Source: an uncultured Clostridia bacterium (GTDB lineage Bacteria > Bacillota > Clostridia > TANB77 > CAG-508). From it: DNA of 59,313 bases. Below the pieces are notes generated by a model. The model ran no database searches. It worked only from the letters and a program-made list of their open reading frames with translations, and was not told the origin of the DNA. The DNA is taken from NCBI GenBank assembly GCA_934121885.1, contig CAKOVH010000010.1, positions 1 to 59,313 on the forward strand, read 5' to 3'. How positions within the stretch are numbered: position 1 is the first letter of the stretch; each line of letters starts with the position of its first letter. Below, one piece after another: positions 1 through 9,769 of the stretch. Made by a program: the position numbers and the translations under genes.

Positions 1-26
1 AGTTTTATTATTTTATTAGAATATAG

Positions 27-54
27 CTCTCTCTCTCTCTCTCTCTCTCTCTCT
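27..54. repeat. (CT/AG)14 dinucleotide microsatellite
   Basis: Fourteen uninterrupted CT units on the + strand. On the minus strand they lie inside a possible 22-codon ORF (ATG at 84, TAA at 16-18) with AAAGGAG about 11 bases upstream. It reads MQELKTVDTL, then alternating Arg-Glu, then AIF. Dinucleotide tracts this long are slippage-prone, so the ORF could phase-switch, but coding is unproven. The stretch 85-196 downstream of rimO is AT-rich and shows nothing else I can name. Confidence 0.85.
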
Positions 55-196
55 TAGAGTATCAACGGTTTTGAGTTCTTGCATTTTCTTGCGTGCTCCT
101 TTTATTTCTTTTTTAGCTTTTGCTTATTTTTATTTTACACATAACTTTCATATTTTTCAATACATATTGGTAAAATGTAATATATTTGTAATAATT

Positions 197-1513
197 TTAT
201 TTTTTTATTTTCTCTGTAACTAAATCATACTCATCAACTTTTGTCACTTTGCACTTTATAAATTCTCCAAAATTTAAATTTTCATCATTTTTTACATACA
301 CTATACCATCAATTTCAGGTACATCCATATAACTTCTTCCAATATAATATTTATTATCAAATGTCTTATCCTCTATTAAAACTTCAAGTTCTCTTCTCAT
401 ATTTTTTTCTAGGTTTTCTTTTGATATTTCTTTTTGTAATTGCATTATTTTGTTATATCTACTTTTTTTAGTCATAGGATGAATTTGCTCTTTTAATCTT
501 GCAGCAGGTGTTCCTTCTTCTTTTGAATATGAAAAACATCCAAGTTTATCAAACTTTGCTTGTTTTAAGAAGTTGTATAACTCATCAAAGTTCTCTTTGC
601 TCTCTCCCGGAAATCCCACCATTACAGTTGTTCTAATTACCACATTTGGTATTTCTTCTCTTAATTTTTTAATAAGATTTCTAATGCTTTTTCCGTCGCT
701 TTTTCTATTCATTCTTTTTAAAACACTATCTGAAATATGTTGAATTGGAATATCAAAATATTTACATATTTTATTATTTTCTTTTACTACCTTAATTAAT
801 TCATCATCAATATTTTCTGGGTAAGCATATAAAAATCTAATCCATTTAATTTTATCAATTTTGCATAGTTTTTTTAATAATTCACTAAGCTTTGATTCTC
901 CATAAATGTCAAATCCATATTTGGTTGTATCTTGAGCAATTAAAATAATTTCTTTATAGCCTTCATCTGCAAGTTTTTCAGCTTCTTCTAAAACATCTTC
1001 TATTTTTCTGCTTATTTGATTACCTCTAATATATGGAATTGCACAATATGTACAATGGTTACTACACCCATCAGCTATTTTTAAATATGCGTAATTTTTT
1101 CCTGTAGTAATAATTCTATCTGTATATTCATTAAAATCATATTTAGCAAGTTCTTTTTCTTCTTGTTTTATTACACTTTGTATTTGCTCCCAAATTGTTT
1201 TGTATTCACTATATTTTATCCATAAATCTACCTCAGGTATAGCTTTTTGTAATTCATCTTTATATCTTTCAACTAAACATCCCATTGCAATTAAATATTT
1301 GCAATTTTTCTTTTTGTATTCTGCCATTTCTAATATTGTATTAATAGCTTCTTCCTTCGCAGACTCAATAAATCCACATGTATTTACAACTATGACCTCT
1401 GCTTCCTCTGGCTTATTCACAATTTGATAGCCTTTATCCTTAAACATTGCAATTGCTTTTTCGGTATCTACTAAATTTTTACTACATCCTAATGATATAA
1501 ATCCTACTTTCAT
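197..1513 (-). CDS. rimO: Ribosomal protein S12 methylthiotransferase RimO
   Basis: This radical-SAM methylthiotransferase adds a methylthio group to the conserved Asp of ribosomal protein S12. The 438-residue length is normal. The N-terminal UPF0004 domain has its three cluster cysteines (GCSKN near residue 10, NTCGF near 46, MGCL near 79). The radical-SAM signature CSNHCTYC lies near residue 150 and is followed by the MVGFPGES motif. A C-terminal TRAM-like region begins near residue 370. The start MKVGFISLGC is typical of the family. It lies 9 bases downstream of the CapA-like gene on the same strand, so the two are probably co-transcribed. In-frame CGG is absent: the CGG triplets here fall across codon boundaries (for example GAC GGA). 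Confidence 0.95.
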   Translation of the reverse strand: MKVGFISLGCSKNLVDTEKAIAMFKDKGYQIVNKPEEAEVIVVNTCGFIESAKEEAINTILEMAEYKKKNCKYLIAMGCLVERYKDELQKAIPEVDLWIKYSEYKTIWEQIQSVIKQEEKELAKYDFNEYTDRIITTGKNYAYLKIADGCSNHCTYCAIPYIRGNQISRKIEDVLEEAEKLADEGYKEIILIAQDTTKYGFDIYGESKLSELLKKLCKIDKIKWIRFLYAYPENIDDELIKVVKENNKICKYFDIPIQHISDSVLKRMNRKSDGKSIRNLIKKLREEIPNVVIRTTVMVGFPGESKENFDELYNFLKQAKFDKLGCFSYSKEEGTPAARLKEQIHPMTKKSRYNKIMQLQKEISKENLEKNMRRELEVLIEDKTFDNKYYIGRSYMDVPEIDGIVYVKNDENLNFGEFIKCKVTKVDEYDLVTEKIKK

Positions 1514-1522
1514 TTTTAACTC

Positions 1523-2788
1523 CTATTTCTTATTTAATAAATTATCTAATTTTCTTAATCCTTTTACCATTTTATCATAAGTAGTTCTTGTAATTTTCTC
1601 TTTATATCCGTTTGCATATTCAAGTGCAGTTGCCTTCATGTCTACAAGTTCAAATCTATTTTCTGATTTTTCTCCATTATCTAGTACATATATTGGTGTA
1701 TAATTTACCTTGTTTAAATATACTTTTCCATCTTTTCCACTTTTTCTAAGTTCAATATTAAGTACAAGCTCAATTTTTGCATTATCATCTGATAAAGTTG
1801 AAATATATGTTCCAATAGAATATGCAATAAATACTTTTTTACCTTCACTATTTTCTCTTACTTCCATAGGTTGTACTACAGATGGATGCGCTCCTAAAAT
1901 TATATCTGCACCATTTTCTACTAAAAAGTTTGCCATCTCTTTTTGGCTTTTACTTACGGTTTCATTTATTGCATCTCCCCAATGTATCATAACACAGATG
2001 TATTCTGCTCCATTATCTTTTGCATATTTAACATCACTTTTAACTTGTTCTTCGCTATATAAATTAACAGCCTTTAATTCACTTTTCTTTTTGCTTGACT
2101 GATAATTTACTCCATATGTATAAGTAAGAAATGCAATATTGGTATTTTTAACCTTTTTTATAATTACAGCATTACTATTTTCAATCTTATCTCCAACTAC
2201 GCTATATCCAAGTTCCGTTAAAAGTTTTTTTGTATCATTAAGCCCCGATAACCCTAAGTCTAAACTATGATTATGTGTAATTGTAACTAAGTTTATACCA
2301 GAATCTTTTACTGCCTTTGCAAATTCTTTTGGAGCATTTTCATCATTATATTTACCAGTTGTAAAATTGGTTTCCATTGTTCCCATAACAATATCTGATT
2401 TTTCTAAGTATTTAGATGCTTCGCTAAACATATGAGAAAAATCATATATTTTACTTTTAGTATCATATGCGTCATTAATCATTTCCTCACTGCATAGTAT
2501 ATCTCCTACAGCAGACATTTTTATAATTTCATCAGATTCCGAAATATTTTGATTTGTCTGTTTTATATTATCTTCTATTTCCGTAAATATAAGTTCAGAT
2601 TGTTTTTCCATTTCTTCTTTTTGTTTTGCAATTAATAACCTATCTTGCTCTTTTTTATACATATAAATACATAAACAAGTTATAATAATAATTGCTAAAA
2701 TTCCGACTATTATTAAGAAATTTTTCATATTAAGGTAATCTGTAAATATTTTTTCTTTTTTCCTTATATTTCTACGATTTCTTGCCAT
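1523..2788 (-). CDS. CapA-family (poly-gamma-glutamate synthesis type) metallophosphatase-like membrane protein
   Basis: 421 residues. A basic N-terminus (about 1-24) is followed by one hydrophobic segment (about 25-45), so the protein is probably anchored with its catalytic domain outside. A charged, coiled-coil-prone linker leads into the PGA_cap domain. Visible family motifs are SAVGDILC, METNF, ITHNHSLDLG, MIHWGD and LGAHPSVVQ. CapA-like proteins belong to the calcineurin-like phosphoesterase superfamily and are linked to capsule or polyglutamate export, but solitary homologues such as this one have no assured substrate and no capBC lie nearby. It is first in a two-gene unit with rimO. 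The intergenic region 2789-2942 separates it from the divergent acyl-CoA synthetase and must hold both promoters. Confidence 0.85.
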   Translation of the reverse strand: MARNRRNIRKKEKIFTDYLNMKNFLIIVGILAIIIITCLCIYMYKKEQDRLLIAKQKEEMEKQSELIFTEIEDNIKQTNQNISESDEIIKMSAVGDILCSEEMINDAYDTKSKIYDFSHMFSEASKYLEKSDIVMGTMETNFTTGKYNDENAPKEFAKAVKDSGINLVTITHNHSLDLGLSGLNDTKKLLTELGYSVVGDKIENSNAVIIKKVKNTNIAFLTYTYGVNYQSSKKKSELKAVNLYSEEQVKSDVKYAKDNGAEYICVMIHWGDAINETVSKSQKEMANFLVENGADIILGAHPSVVQPMEVRENSEGKKVFIAYSIGTYISTLSDDNAKIELVLNIELRKSGKDGKVYLNKVNYTPIYVLDNGEKSENRFELVDMKATALEYANGYKEKITRTTYDKMVKGLRKLDNLLNKK

Positions 2789-2942
2789 TTATTTTCTCCT
2801 ATAATTCTTTTGTTTTCGTATAAATTATATTGCAAGTTGCTATTTTCTGTCAAGGTCGCATTTTTCTTTTATTTTCCTTGCAATTTTCATTTTTATGGTA
2901 TAAGATATACATGTTAAAATATGTAAAAACCGAGGTATATAC

Positions 2943-4671
2943 ATGGGAAAGTCAAAAAGAAAACTATATAATAGTGAAAAAATAAACAACTTTAGAGAGT
3001 TAGTTGATAGATACAAAAAACTGTATTCTAATAAAACTGCATTTATATATAAAGAAACGCCCTCTTCTACTGAACATATTAAAATTGGTTATGATACATT
3101 TATTGCAGATATAGAAGCACTTGGAACAGCACTTTTATCTTTAAATTTAAAAAATAAAAAAATCGCTATATTATCACCTAATCGTTATGAATGGTGCGTT
3201 AGTTATTTAGCAATTACAACATCAAATATGGTAGTGGTTCCTTTAGATAAATCTTTACCTGAAAATGAAATTGTTGATTTAATTAATAGAAGTGAAGTAG
3301 AAGGTGTTATCTTTGATAAAAAGTATTCAGAAGTATTTGAAAAGATATTAAAAAATAATCCAAAACACTTAAAACACTGTATTTGTATGGATAATACAGA
3401 TAATTTTATTTCATACACAAGCCTTATACAAAAAGGTAAAACACTTTTAAGTAACGGAGATACAAATTACTCAAATATAAAAATTGATAACAACAAAATG
3501 TCAATTATGCTTTTTACATCTGGAACAACTTCTATTTCAAAAGCAGTTGCACTTTCGCAAGCTAATATATGTGAAGATATTTATGCTTTAAGTCAAATGA
3601 CAAATATAAAAAAATCTGATACATTTCTTTCATTTTTGCCAATGCATCATACATTTGAATCAACTTGTACATTTTTATATGGAACTTATTCAGGTATTAC
3701 TATTGCATTTTGTGATGGCATAAAATATATACAAAAAAATCTAGCAGAATTTCAAATTACAGGATTTGTATGTGTTCCTTTAATGCTAGAAATTATATAC
3801 AAAAAATTAAGAAAAGGTATTGAAGAACAACGGAAAGCAAAAATTAATCGCATTTATGAATAAACTATGTCATTTCTTATTAAAATTCAAAATTGATATA
3901 CGTAGAATTGTCTTTAAAGAAATACTAAAAAAATTCGGAGGAAAATTAAGAATTTTAATAGCAGGTGGAGCTGCAATGAGTAAAGAAGCAATTCAAGGCT
4001 TTCTAGATTTAGGAATTAATCTTCTTCAAGGATACGGCTTAACTGAAACATCACCAGTTCTTGCAGGTGAAAATGATAAATATAAAAGATTAGGTTCTGT
4101 TGGTTTTCCTCTTCCTGGATTGGATGTAAAAATTGATAACCCAGACACTAATGGAATAGGAGAAGTTCTTGCCAAAGGTCCCACAGTAATGCTTGGATAT
4201 GTTGGAAATGATGAAGCAACAAAAGAAGTTCTAAAAGATGGTTGGTTCCATACAGGTGATTTAGGATATATGGATAAAGATGGTTATTTATTTATAACAG
4301 GCAGAAAAAAAGATGTTATCGTTCTTAAAAATGGAAAAAATATTTTTCCTGAGGAACTTGAAATTTTAATAAACCGTTTACCTTATGTGTCTGAATGTAT
4401 GGTATTTGGAAGACCTTGTGATGATGGAGATTACAAAATCTGTGCAAAAATTGTATATCAAAAAGATGCAATGAAAAAGCTTTATCCATCTTTAGATGAG
4501 TCAGAATATAATTCATTAATCTGGCAAGATATTAAAGAAAAAGTAAATCATACAATGCCTTCTTATAAATATATAAGAGAAATAATTGTAACAGATGTAC
4601 CTTTAATAAAAACAACTACACAAAAAATAAAAAGACATGAAGAATTAAAAATAATATTTGGAAATACATAA
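2943..4671 (+). CDS. Long-chain acyl-CoA synthetase / AMP-binding protein, read through a +1 shift at an in-frame CGG
   Basis: ANL-superfamily enzyme that activates a carboxylic acid as acyl-AMP and then usually as acyl-CoA. Motifs: P-loop-like LFTSGTTSISKAV (near residue 190, the usual Gly-Lys-Pro part diverged), GYGLTETSPV, GWFHTGDLG and the hinge GRKKDVIVLKNGKNIFPEE. The zero frame stops at 3861-3863, ten codons after an in-frame CGG at 3831-3833. Skipping that C gives EEQ-GKQKLIAFMNKL and runs on to 4671 (575 residues, normal length). RBS GAGG lies just before the ATG. A bidirectional terminator follows. The substrate is unknown. A conventional reading would call it a frameshifted pseudogene; the recurrence of the same lesion in six other genes argues against that. 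Confidence 0.85.
3831..3833 (+). other. In-frame CGG, putative +1 recoding site 1 (acyl-CoA synthetase)
   Basis: Codon 297 of the zero frame (CAA CGG AAA). Omitting the C gives CAA GGA AAG and restores the ANL-family frame. The unshifted frame ends at 3861-3863. Confidence 0.8.
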
Positions 4672-4672
4672 A

Positions 4673-4712
4673 AAAATAACTCTAACTTATAAAAAGTTAG
4701 AGTTATTTTTTA
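4673..4712. terminator. Bidirectional intrinsic terminator
   Basis: AATAACTCTAACTT pairs with AAGTTAGAGTTATT and is flanked by A-rich and T-rich runs. It serves the acyl-CoA synthetase (+) and the RNase E/G gene (-), whose stop codon overlaps it. Confidence 0.9.
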
Positions 4713-5909
4713 GTCATTACTCCACATATGTTTTCGTGTCATTTCTAGTAAATCTAATGGAGTAAATCCAATTATTTGCGTTTTTGATCTATCTTTTTTT
4801 AGATTTTCCTTTAGTACTTCTGCTATCTTATTTTTTGTTTCTTGTTTCTCCATATCTATATAATCTATAATGATTATTCCACCGATATCACGAAGTCGTA
4901 TTTGTTTTGCAATTTCAATTGATGCCTCTTTATTAACCACAAAAACTGTTTGTTCTAGATCTTTACTACCTATATATTTACCAGAATTTACATCAATTGC
5001 TGTTAATGCTTCTGTTTTATCTATTGTAATAAATCCACCACATTTTAGCCAAATTTTTCTGTTTTCCATTTTTTCTATTTGAGAATTTAAATCATATAAA
5101 GATAGTAAATTATCCTTTTTTAGCTCTATCTTTATTGTTTCCTGATTGTTAGTATTTTTTACCATATCTTCAATCTTTTTTAACTCTTCATCACTGTTTG
5201 TCCATATTTTTGAAATTTTTTGGTCAATCAAATCCACTAATAGTCTATTTACTATTCCTTCATTTTTATATATTAATTGTGGTTTACACTTAGTATTTTT
5301 ATTTTTTTCATATTTATCTAGTATATCTTTAAGTTTGCTTACTAGCATTTGTATATCACTTGAAATTTGCGTCTCACTTTTACCTATTGCTGAAGTTCTA
5401 ACGATTGCTCCATATCCTTCAGTAATATTATTCTTAACTATTTTCTTTAATCTTTCTTTTTCTTTTACATCCTCTATTTTTTGAGAAACAGTTATAAATT
5501 CTGCATTTGGCATTAAAACTACAAATCTACCTGATAAGCTAATATGTGTAGATACCCTTGCACCTTTTTTGTTTGTACTATCTTTTTTAACTTGTACCAA
5601 AATTGGCATACCAACTCTTAAATAGTTTTTTATATCATGCTTACTTAAAACTTCATCTTTATTTCCAGTTTCGTTACTAGCTTTTGGTATAATATCTCTT
5701 ATATGAATAAATGTATTTTTTCCTTCACCTATATTTACAAATGCTGCTTGCATTCCATATAATATATTTTCTACTCGTCCTATATATATATTGCCTTCTA
5801 GTCTTCTATGCTTTTCATCTTCATCATATTTTTCAACCATTTTTCCATTTTCAACTAATGCTACTATCTTATTACCATTTTCATTTACATTTACTATAAT
5901 TTCTTGCAA
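4710..5909 (-). CDS. rng: Ribonuclease E/G family protein
   Basis: 399 residues, the compact RNase G type without the long RNase E C-terminal scaffold. The first 35 or so residues start the family's N-terminal fold, and the S1 RNA-binding part follows (GNIYIGRVENILYGMQAAFV, then FIHIRDI). The catalytic metal-binding aspartates are in TAIDVNSG and in IIIIDYIDME near the C-terminal third. The protein should cleave single-stranded, 5'-monophosphorylated RNA and take part in rRNA or mRNA processing. The zinc-link and small C-terminal domain are short, which is usual for clostridial members. It is followed 13 bases upstream by pth on the same strand, suggesting an operon with it. No in-frame CGG was seen. 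Confidence 0.9.
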   Translation of the reverse strand: MQEIIVNVNENGNKIVALVENGKMVEKYDEDEKHRRLEGNIYIGRVENILYGMQAAFVNIGEGKNTFIHIRDIIPKASNETGNKDEVLSKHDIKNYLRVGMPILVQVKKDSTNKKGARVSTHISLSGRFVVLMPNAEFITVSQKIEDVKEKERLKKIVKNNITEGYGAIVRTSAIGKSETQISSDIQMLVSKLKDILDKYEKNKNTKCKPQLIYKNEGIVNRLLVDLIDQKISKIWTNSDEELKKIEDMVKNTNNQETIKIELKKDNLLSLYDLNSQIEKMENRKIWLKCGGFITIDKTEALTAIDVNSGKYIGSKDLEQTVFVVNKEASIEIAKQIRLRDIGGIIIIDYIDMEKQETKNKIAEVLKENLKKDRSKTQIIGFTPLDLLEMTRKHMWSND

Positions 5910-5922
5910 TTTTAATTCCTTC

Positions 5923-6483
5923 CTATTTGTTAAAAATATTCATTGTATTATCAATTCCGTTTTTTATGTAGTATATTGCAGCATCAGCTGCTTTTTCTTC
6001 CCCTTGCTGTAATTTCTTATATTCTTCTTCTGGTACTTTTCCTATAACATAATTTATTCTATCAAATTCTGTTAATGGTCTTCCAATACCAACTCTAATA
6101 CGTGGAAAATCTTCGGAATTTAAGCAATTAACTAATGACTTCATACCATTATGTGATCCAGGTCCACCTTTTGCACGCACACGTATTTTTTCAGCCTCTG
6201 TATCCATATCATCATATATAACTAACACATTTGAAAGTGGAATTTTATAAAAATCCACATATTGTTTTACAGATTTTCCACTGTCATTCATATATGTTTG
6301 TGGTTTTATTAATATTACCTTTTCTCCATTTATTATTCCGCTTCCATTAATTGCCTCAAAACTATTTTTTGTAAGCTCTATATTAAATTTCTTTGAAATT
6401 ATATTTATAGTATCAAACCCCATATTGTGCCTTGTCCTTGAATAATCAGGCTCTGGGTTTCCTAACCCTACAATTAAATACAT
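5923..6483 (-). CDS. pth: Peptidyl-tRNA hydrolase
   Basis: 186 residues, normal for bacterial Pth, which hydrolyses peptidyl-tRNAs released by stalled or aborted translation. Family signatures: start MYLIVGLGNPEPDYSRTRHN containing the catalytic His and the N-terminal Asn, then LIKPQTYMNDSG, then IYDDMD, RVRAKGGPGSHNG and RIRVGIGRP. Encoded between RNase E/G and a glycosyltransferase on the same strand. Pth is of contextual interest because frequent frameshifting or drop-off would raise peptidyl-tRNA load, but that link is only inference. Confidence 0.97.
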   Translation of the reverse strand: MYLIVGLGNPEPDYSRTRHNMGFDTINIISKKFNIELTKNSFEAINGSGIINGEKVILIKPQTYMNDSGKSVKQYVDFYKIPLSNVLVIYDDMDTEAEKIRVRAKGGPGSHNGMKSLVNCLNSEDFPRIRVGIGRPLTEFDRINYVIGKVPEEEYKKLQQGEEKAADAAIYYIKNGIDNTMNIFNK

Positions 6484-6536
6484 ATCTTTTGCTCCTTAAA
6501 TATCTATCTTTAAAAATTACCCCATTTTATATTATT

Positions 6537-7661
6537 TTATTCCACCTCATATTCTGCAATATTTCTGTAGTACTTTTCTAATTTTTCTATTGTTTTTTTC
6601 CATGAATATTCTGTAGCTGTTTCCACTCCTTTAGCAGAAATAGCTTCTCTTTTTGCTTCATCATCTAATAACATTTTCAATTTTTTACAGATATCTTCTA
6701 CATTATCTTTTTCTATTATTAGTGCATTCTCATTATCTCGAACAAAATCCATATTTCCACCATTGTTAGTTGTAATAATGGCAGCTCCACATGTCATGGC
6801 CTCTAATACGGGCAAGCAAAAAGATTCATACATTGAAGCACATATATAAATATCTGTTTTTCTTAAAGTATCTCCTATTACAATTTGCTTTGGATTAATA
6901 ATTGCTTCTTCATTAATTTTTTCTGGCTTAGTTGGAGTTATCCAATTAAGTTTTATTTTATATCCATCTTTTTTTGCACGATTCACAGCTTCTATTATTA
7001 ATGGAATTTTTTTAAATTCTACTTGTTCAGCGCCAATTATAGTAATATTAATAATATCATTTTTTTCATGTTCTCTATAAAAAAATATATTATCATCAAC
7101 AGCATTTGGTATTACATAAGAATCCTTATTATAAATTTCTTTTAATTTTTCCTTTGCAAAGCTCGATACTGTAAAAACATAAGGAACTGTTTGTAGCTGT
7201 TTATTTATATAATTAAAAGTTCTATCATCTAATGCTTTTCTATCAAACAAATGAAAATCACCTTGTTCAAAATACACAACAGGTGCTATTTTTTGTTCAA
7301 TGCATTCATAAATTTCTCTCCAATATGTTGCAATAATTATATCACTATTCTTTGGTATATCTTCACATAGAACTTTTTCCCACGGAACTTGGATAAACTT
7401 TATTTTTTCATTTAAAGGAAACCAATTTGGCTTTGGAAAATGAGAAATTAAATTTACATTATGACCCAATAAAGTTAATCTATTTGCTTGCTCTAATATA
7501 ATTTTAGAGCCTCCACAAACTTCTGTCCATGTCATTACATAGGTAATATTTAAGTATTTCTTGTTTTTAGGTTTATGTACAAGCTTTTGTGGTATTGCAT
7601 TCTTTAGTTTTTCTTCTCTTTGTGTAAATTCAATTTCTCTTAATTTTTCTATATTTTCCAA
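6537..7661 (-). CDS. GT4-type glycosyltransferase
   Basis: 374 residues with a GT-B fold. The N-terminal Rossmann half carries the acceptor-side motif EVCGGSKIILEQANRL, with the glycine-rich loop typical of GT4 enzymes. The C-terminal half carries the donor-site E-x7-E motif (YESFCLPVLEAM) followed by NGGNMDFV. The protein should transfer a sugar from a nucleotide donor onto a cell-surface glycan; donor and acceptor cannot be told. It lies 17 bases downstream of another glycosyltransferase gene, so the two form a small surface-glycan operon driven from the promoter at 8960-8989. No signal peptide or membrane segment is visible. Confidence 0.85.
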   Translation of the reverse strand: MENIEKLREIEFTQREEKLKNAIPQKLVHKPKNKKYLNITYVMTWTEVCGGSKIILEQANRLTLLGHNVNLISHFPKPNWFPLNEKIKFIQVPWEKVLCEDIPKNSDIIIATYWREIYECIEQKIAPVVYFEQGDFHLFDRKALDDRTFNYINKQLQTVPYVFTVSSFAKEKLKEIYNKDSYVIPNAVDDNIFFYREHEKNDIINITIIGAEQVEFKKIPLIIEAVNRAKKDGYKIKLNWITPTKPEKINEEAIINPKQIVIGDTLRKTDIYICASMYESFCLPVLEAMTCGAAIITTNNGGNMDFVRDNENALIIEKDNVEDICKKLKMLLDDEAKREAISAKGVETATEYSWKKTIEKLEKYYRNIAEYEVE

Positions 7662-7678
7662 CAGCTTAGCACCTCCAG

Positions 7679-8914
7679 TTATATATTTTTAAGTTTATTC
7701 CATATTTCATTTGTTTTTATATACTCATTATAATGTTTTTTTACATTCATATCATATTCCTTTAGGTCCTTTAAAAGAATATCAAACTCGTCATTATCAA
7801 ATAATTTGTTAACTTCTTTTACACCAACTTCAAGTTTCTCGTATGTTTTTTGTATATTTTCTGCGTAATCATCTTTATTCATTATGTATTCAAATAAAGG
7901 TTTATATCTTATCCATCCCCTTGATGCTTTAAAAAATCTTTGTTCTATCATTTCCTCAGATGATTTTATTTTTCTTAATGTTTTTGGATATTTACCTCTT
8001 GTAATATTAGTGTATTTTAAAAATCCATCATGAAAGTGATACACTGGAACTTTTATTACTTTAGAATCGTTTAATTTTGTAGAGAAAAACGTGTCTTCTC
8101 CCCTTGAGCCTTCTGGGTTATAAAAAGCTGGTATCTTATCCAAATGTTTTAAGTTTAAACATAGAGTAGAACCTGCTACCCACTTACCTACACCATCACT
8201 TTCAATCTCATATGCACCTTTCCCTTCGGCAATATCTCTATTTGCATATGTAATTCCATTATCTTTCACAAATTTTTCTCTAATAGAATCCCATGAAATA
8301 ATATCATTTCCTAACGCTTCTATATAATCTTTAAATTTATTTTCATCAACATCTTCATTTAATTCTACATATGGAATAGGTGAAATGTACCCACAATGGT
8401 ATCCAATAGTCACATCCGCATCTTCTATATATTTTAAATGCATTGCAATATTGTTTTGCTCTTTCCATATTATTTCATTTGTATTTTCATCTTTTATACA
8501 AGCTACGGGATATTCATCATCATCCCAAAATAATAAATAATCCATTTTCTTTTTTAAAGCATAATACATTAAAGTATTTCTACCTTTTGCATGTCCATGT
8601 CCAAAAAATAAATCCATCTCGGCTTTTGAGAAGCCATCAATAGCTATTAATTTTTTCTTTTGTTCTTCTATATCTTCTGGAGTTATATATCTTACAATAA
8701 TATCTTTGTATACATTTGGAATAATTCCATAAAAATCAACTCTTGTTGTATATTGGTATCCTAAATCAAACAATATAAAGATTGTTAATTCCACTTTTTT
8801 ATCACTATCTTTAAATTGATTAATTAATTGTTCATATGTGTTATTTATCACTTTACATACGTTAGGTCTTCCTGTTACAAATCCCAAACCAATCTTTATT
8901 GTTTCATCCATCAA
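7679..8914 (-). CDS. Putative GT-A (GT2-like) glycosyltransferase
   Basis: 411 residues. A GT-A style acidic metal-binding motif is visible in LLFWDDDEYPV (near residue 130), preceded by GRNTLMYYALKKKMDY, which resembles the nucleotide-binding part of GT2 enzymes. Downstream are GSTLCLNL and GEDTFFSTKL, where the catalytic base region of GT2 enzymes would lie. The C-terminal 100 residues are helical and charged. Co-transcribed with the GT4 gene 17 bases downstream. Start: MMDETIKIGLGF, where either Met is possible, with AAGGAGCG upstream. I infer a surface-glycan role from family and neighbour only. Confidence 0.65.
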   Translation of the reverse strand: MMDETIKIGLGFVTGRPNVCKVINNTYEQLINQFKDSDKKVELTIFILFDLGYQYTTRVDFYGIIPNVYKDIIVRYITPEDIEEQKKKLIAIDGFSKAEMDLFFGHGHAKGRNTLMYYALKKKMDYLLFWDDDEYPVACIKDENTNEIIWKEQNNIAMHLKYIEDADVTIGYHCGYISPIPYVELNEDVDENKFKDYIEALGNDIISWDSIREKFVKDNGITYANRDIAEGKGAYEIESDGVGKWVAGSTLCLNLKHLDKIPAFYNPEGSRGEDTFFSTKLNDSKVIKVPVYHFHDGFLKYTNITRGKYPKTLRKIKSSEEMIEQRFFKASRGWIRYKPLFEYIMNKDDYAENIQKTYEKLEVGVKEVNKLFDNDEFDILLKDLKEYDMNVKKHYNEYIKTNEIWNKLKNI

Positions 8915-8959
8915 AATACGCTCCTTATCTATAACATTCTTTCTTTTGCTAACCTAGTA

Positions 8960-8989
8960 ATTATACCATATTTTACCTACTTGTGTCAA
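8960..8989 (-). promoter_or_regulatory. Sigma-A-type promoter of the glycosyltransferase pair
   Basis: On the minus strand TTGACA (8984-8989) and TATAAT (8960-8965) are both perfect consensus, with an 18-base spacer, about 45 bases before the gene start at 8914. Confidence 0.8.
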
Positions 8990-9035
8990 ATATCTCTATT
9001 GGTTGATACAGTAGGATTTTTTAGGATTTTTATAC

Positions 9036-9064
9036 AATAAAAACTAGAAGAAACCTTCTAGTTT
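9036..9064 (-). terminator. Intrinsic terminator of recO
   Basis: The stem AAACTAGAAG / CTTCTAGTTT with loop GTTT, then a T-rich tail on the minus strand, overlaps the last codons of recO and ends the era-recO transcript. Confidence 0.85.
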
Positions 9065-9769
9065 ATACTCTTTATCTAATTTATCATTTAAATACAATTT
9101 ACTTACTATTTCTAGTTCTTTTTTGTTCTCATCAGAAAGATTAAATGAAAACAATTTCTTTGGAGGTGACATCACAATATATTTTATAGCTGTCATAGTT
9201 GAACTGCTTATTTGCATTGCTCCCTTATCTTGCTTTCCACACGATTTACACTTAAATCCACTATCCTTAAAACTAAAATACTCTAAATTTTCTTTTTCTT
9301 TGCAATTTACACATTCACTAATCATAGGCATAAATCCTAATAAGCACATAAGTTTCATTCGAAAAACAGAAAGTACAAATTCTATTTCTTTATCCGTCTC
9401 AGATATTACATATAGAGTATTTAAGAATAACTGTAATATTTTATATGTATTTTGATTTTCATCTGTAACATCATTAATAATTTTTGTTATATAAACAGCT
9501 GCATTTAGTTTATCTAAATCTGTTCTTAGATTATAAAAAACTTCTATTACTTCGCAAGAATTTAGATTATATGAACTTGCTCCTTCATATATCATATAGT
9601 CTCCAAAGCACAAAAATTGAGTAGCTGCCATTAAACTACTTTTTGGTCTTCTTGAACCTTTAGCAGCGCACCCAATCTTGCCATTTGGAGTTAATATTGT
9701 AACCATTTTATCATAGTCGCTCATATTGTTTTCCGCTATAATTATTCCCTTTGTTTTCAATATTCCCAT
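9044..9769 (-). CDS. recO: DNA repair protein RecO
   Basis: 241 residues, normal for RecO, the mediator that helps load RecA onto SSB-coated DNA in the RecFOR pathway. The N-terminal OB-fold is visible in KTKGIIIAENNMSDYDKMVTIL through CAAKGSRRPKS. The C-terminal zinc-binding cysteines are in CVNCKEKENLEYF...CKSCGKQ (C-x2-C repeated). The start at 9769 matches the family's N-terminus, although it lies 59 bases inside the preceding yqzL-like gene. The order era - yqzL - recO is the usual Firmicute arrangement. Confidence 0.95.
   Translation of the reverse strand: MGILKTKGIIIAENNMSDYDKMVTILTPNGKIGCAAKGSRRPKSSLMAATQFLCFGDYMIYEGASSYNLNSCEVIEVFYNLRTDLDKLNAAVYITKIINDVTDENQNTYKILQLFLNTLYVISETDKEIEFVLSVFRMKLMCLLGFMPMISECVNCKEKENLEYFSFKDSGFKCKSCGKQDKGAMQISSSTMTAIKYIVMSPPKKLFSFNLSDENKKELEIVSKLYLNDKLDKEYKLEGFF

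Noticed and set aside
3831..4671. Reading the broken acyl-CoA synthetase, dnaE, yqfD, uvrC, addA and sigF as ordinary pseudogenes
   Set aside because: All break at the same codon (CGG) with the same one-base surplus, both sides keep conserved motifs with no second lesion, and several are core genes. Random decay would give mixed lesions.
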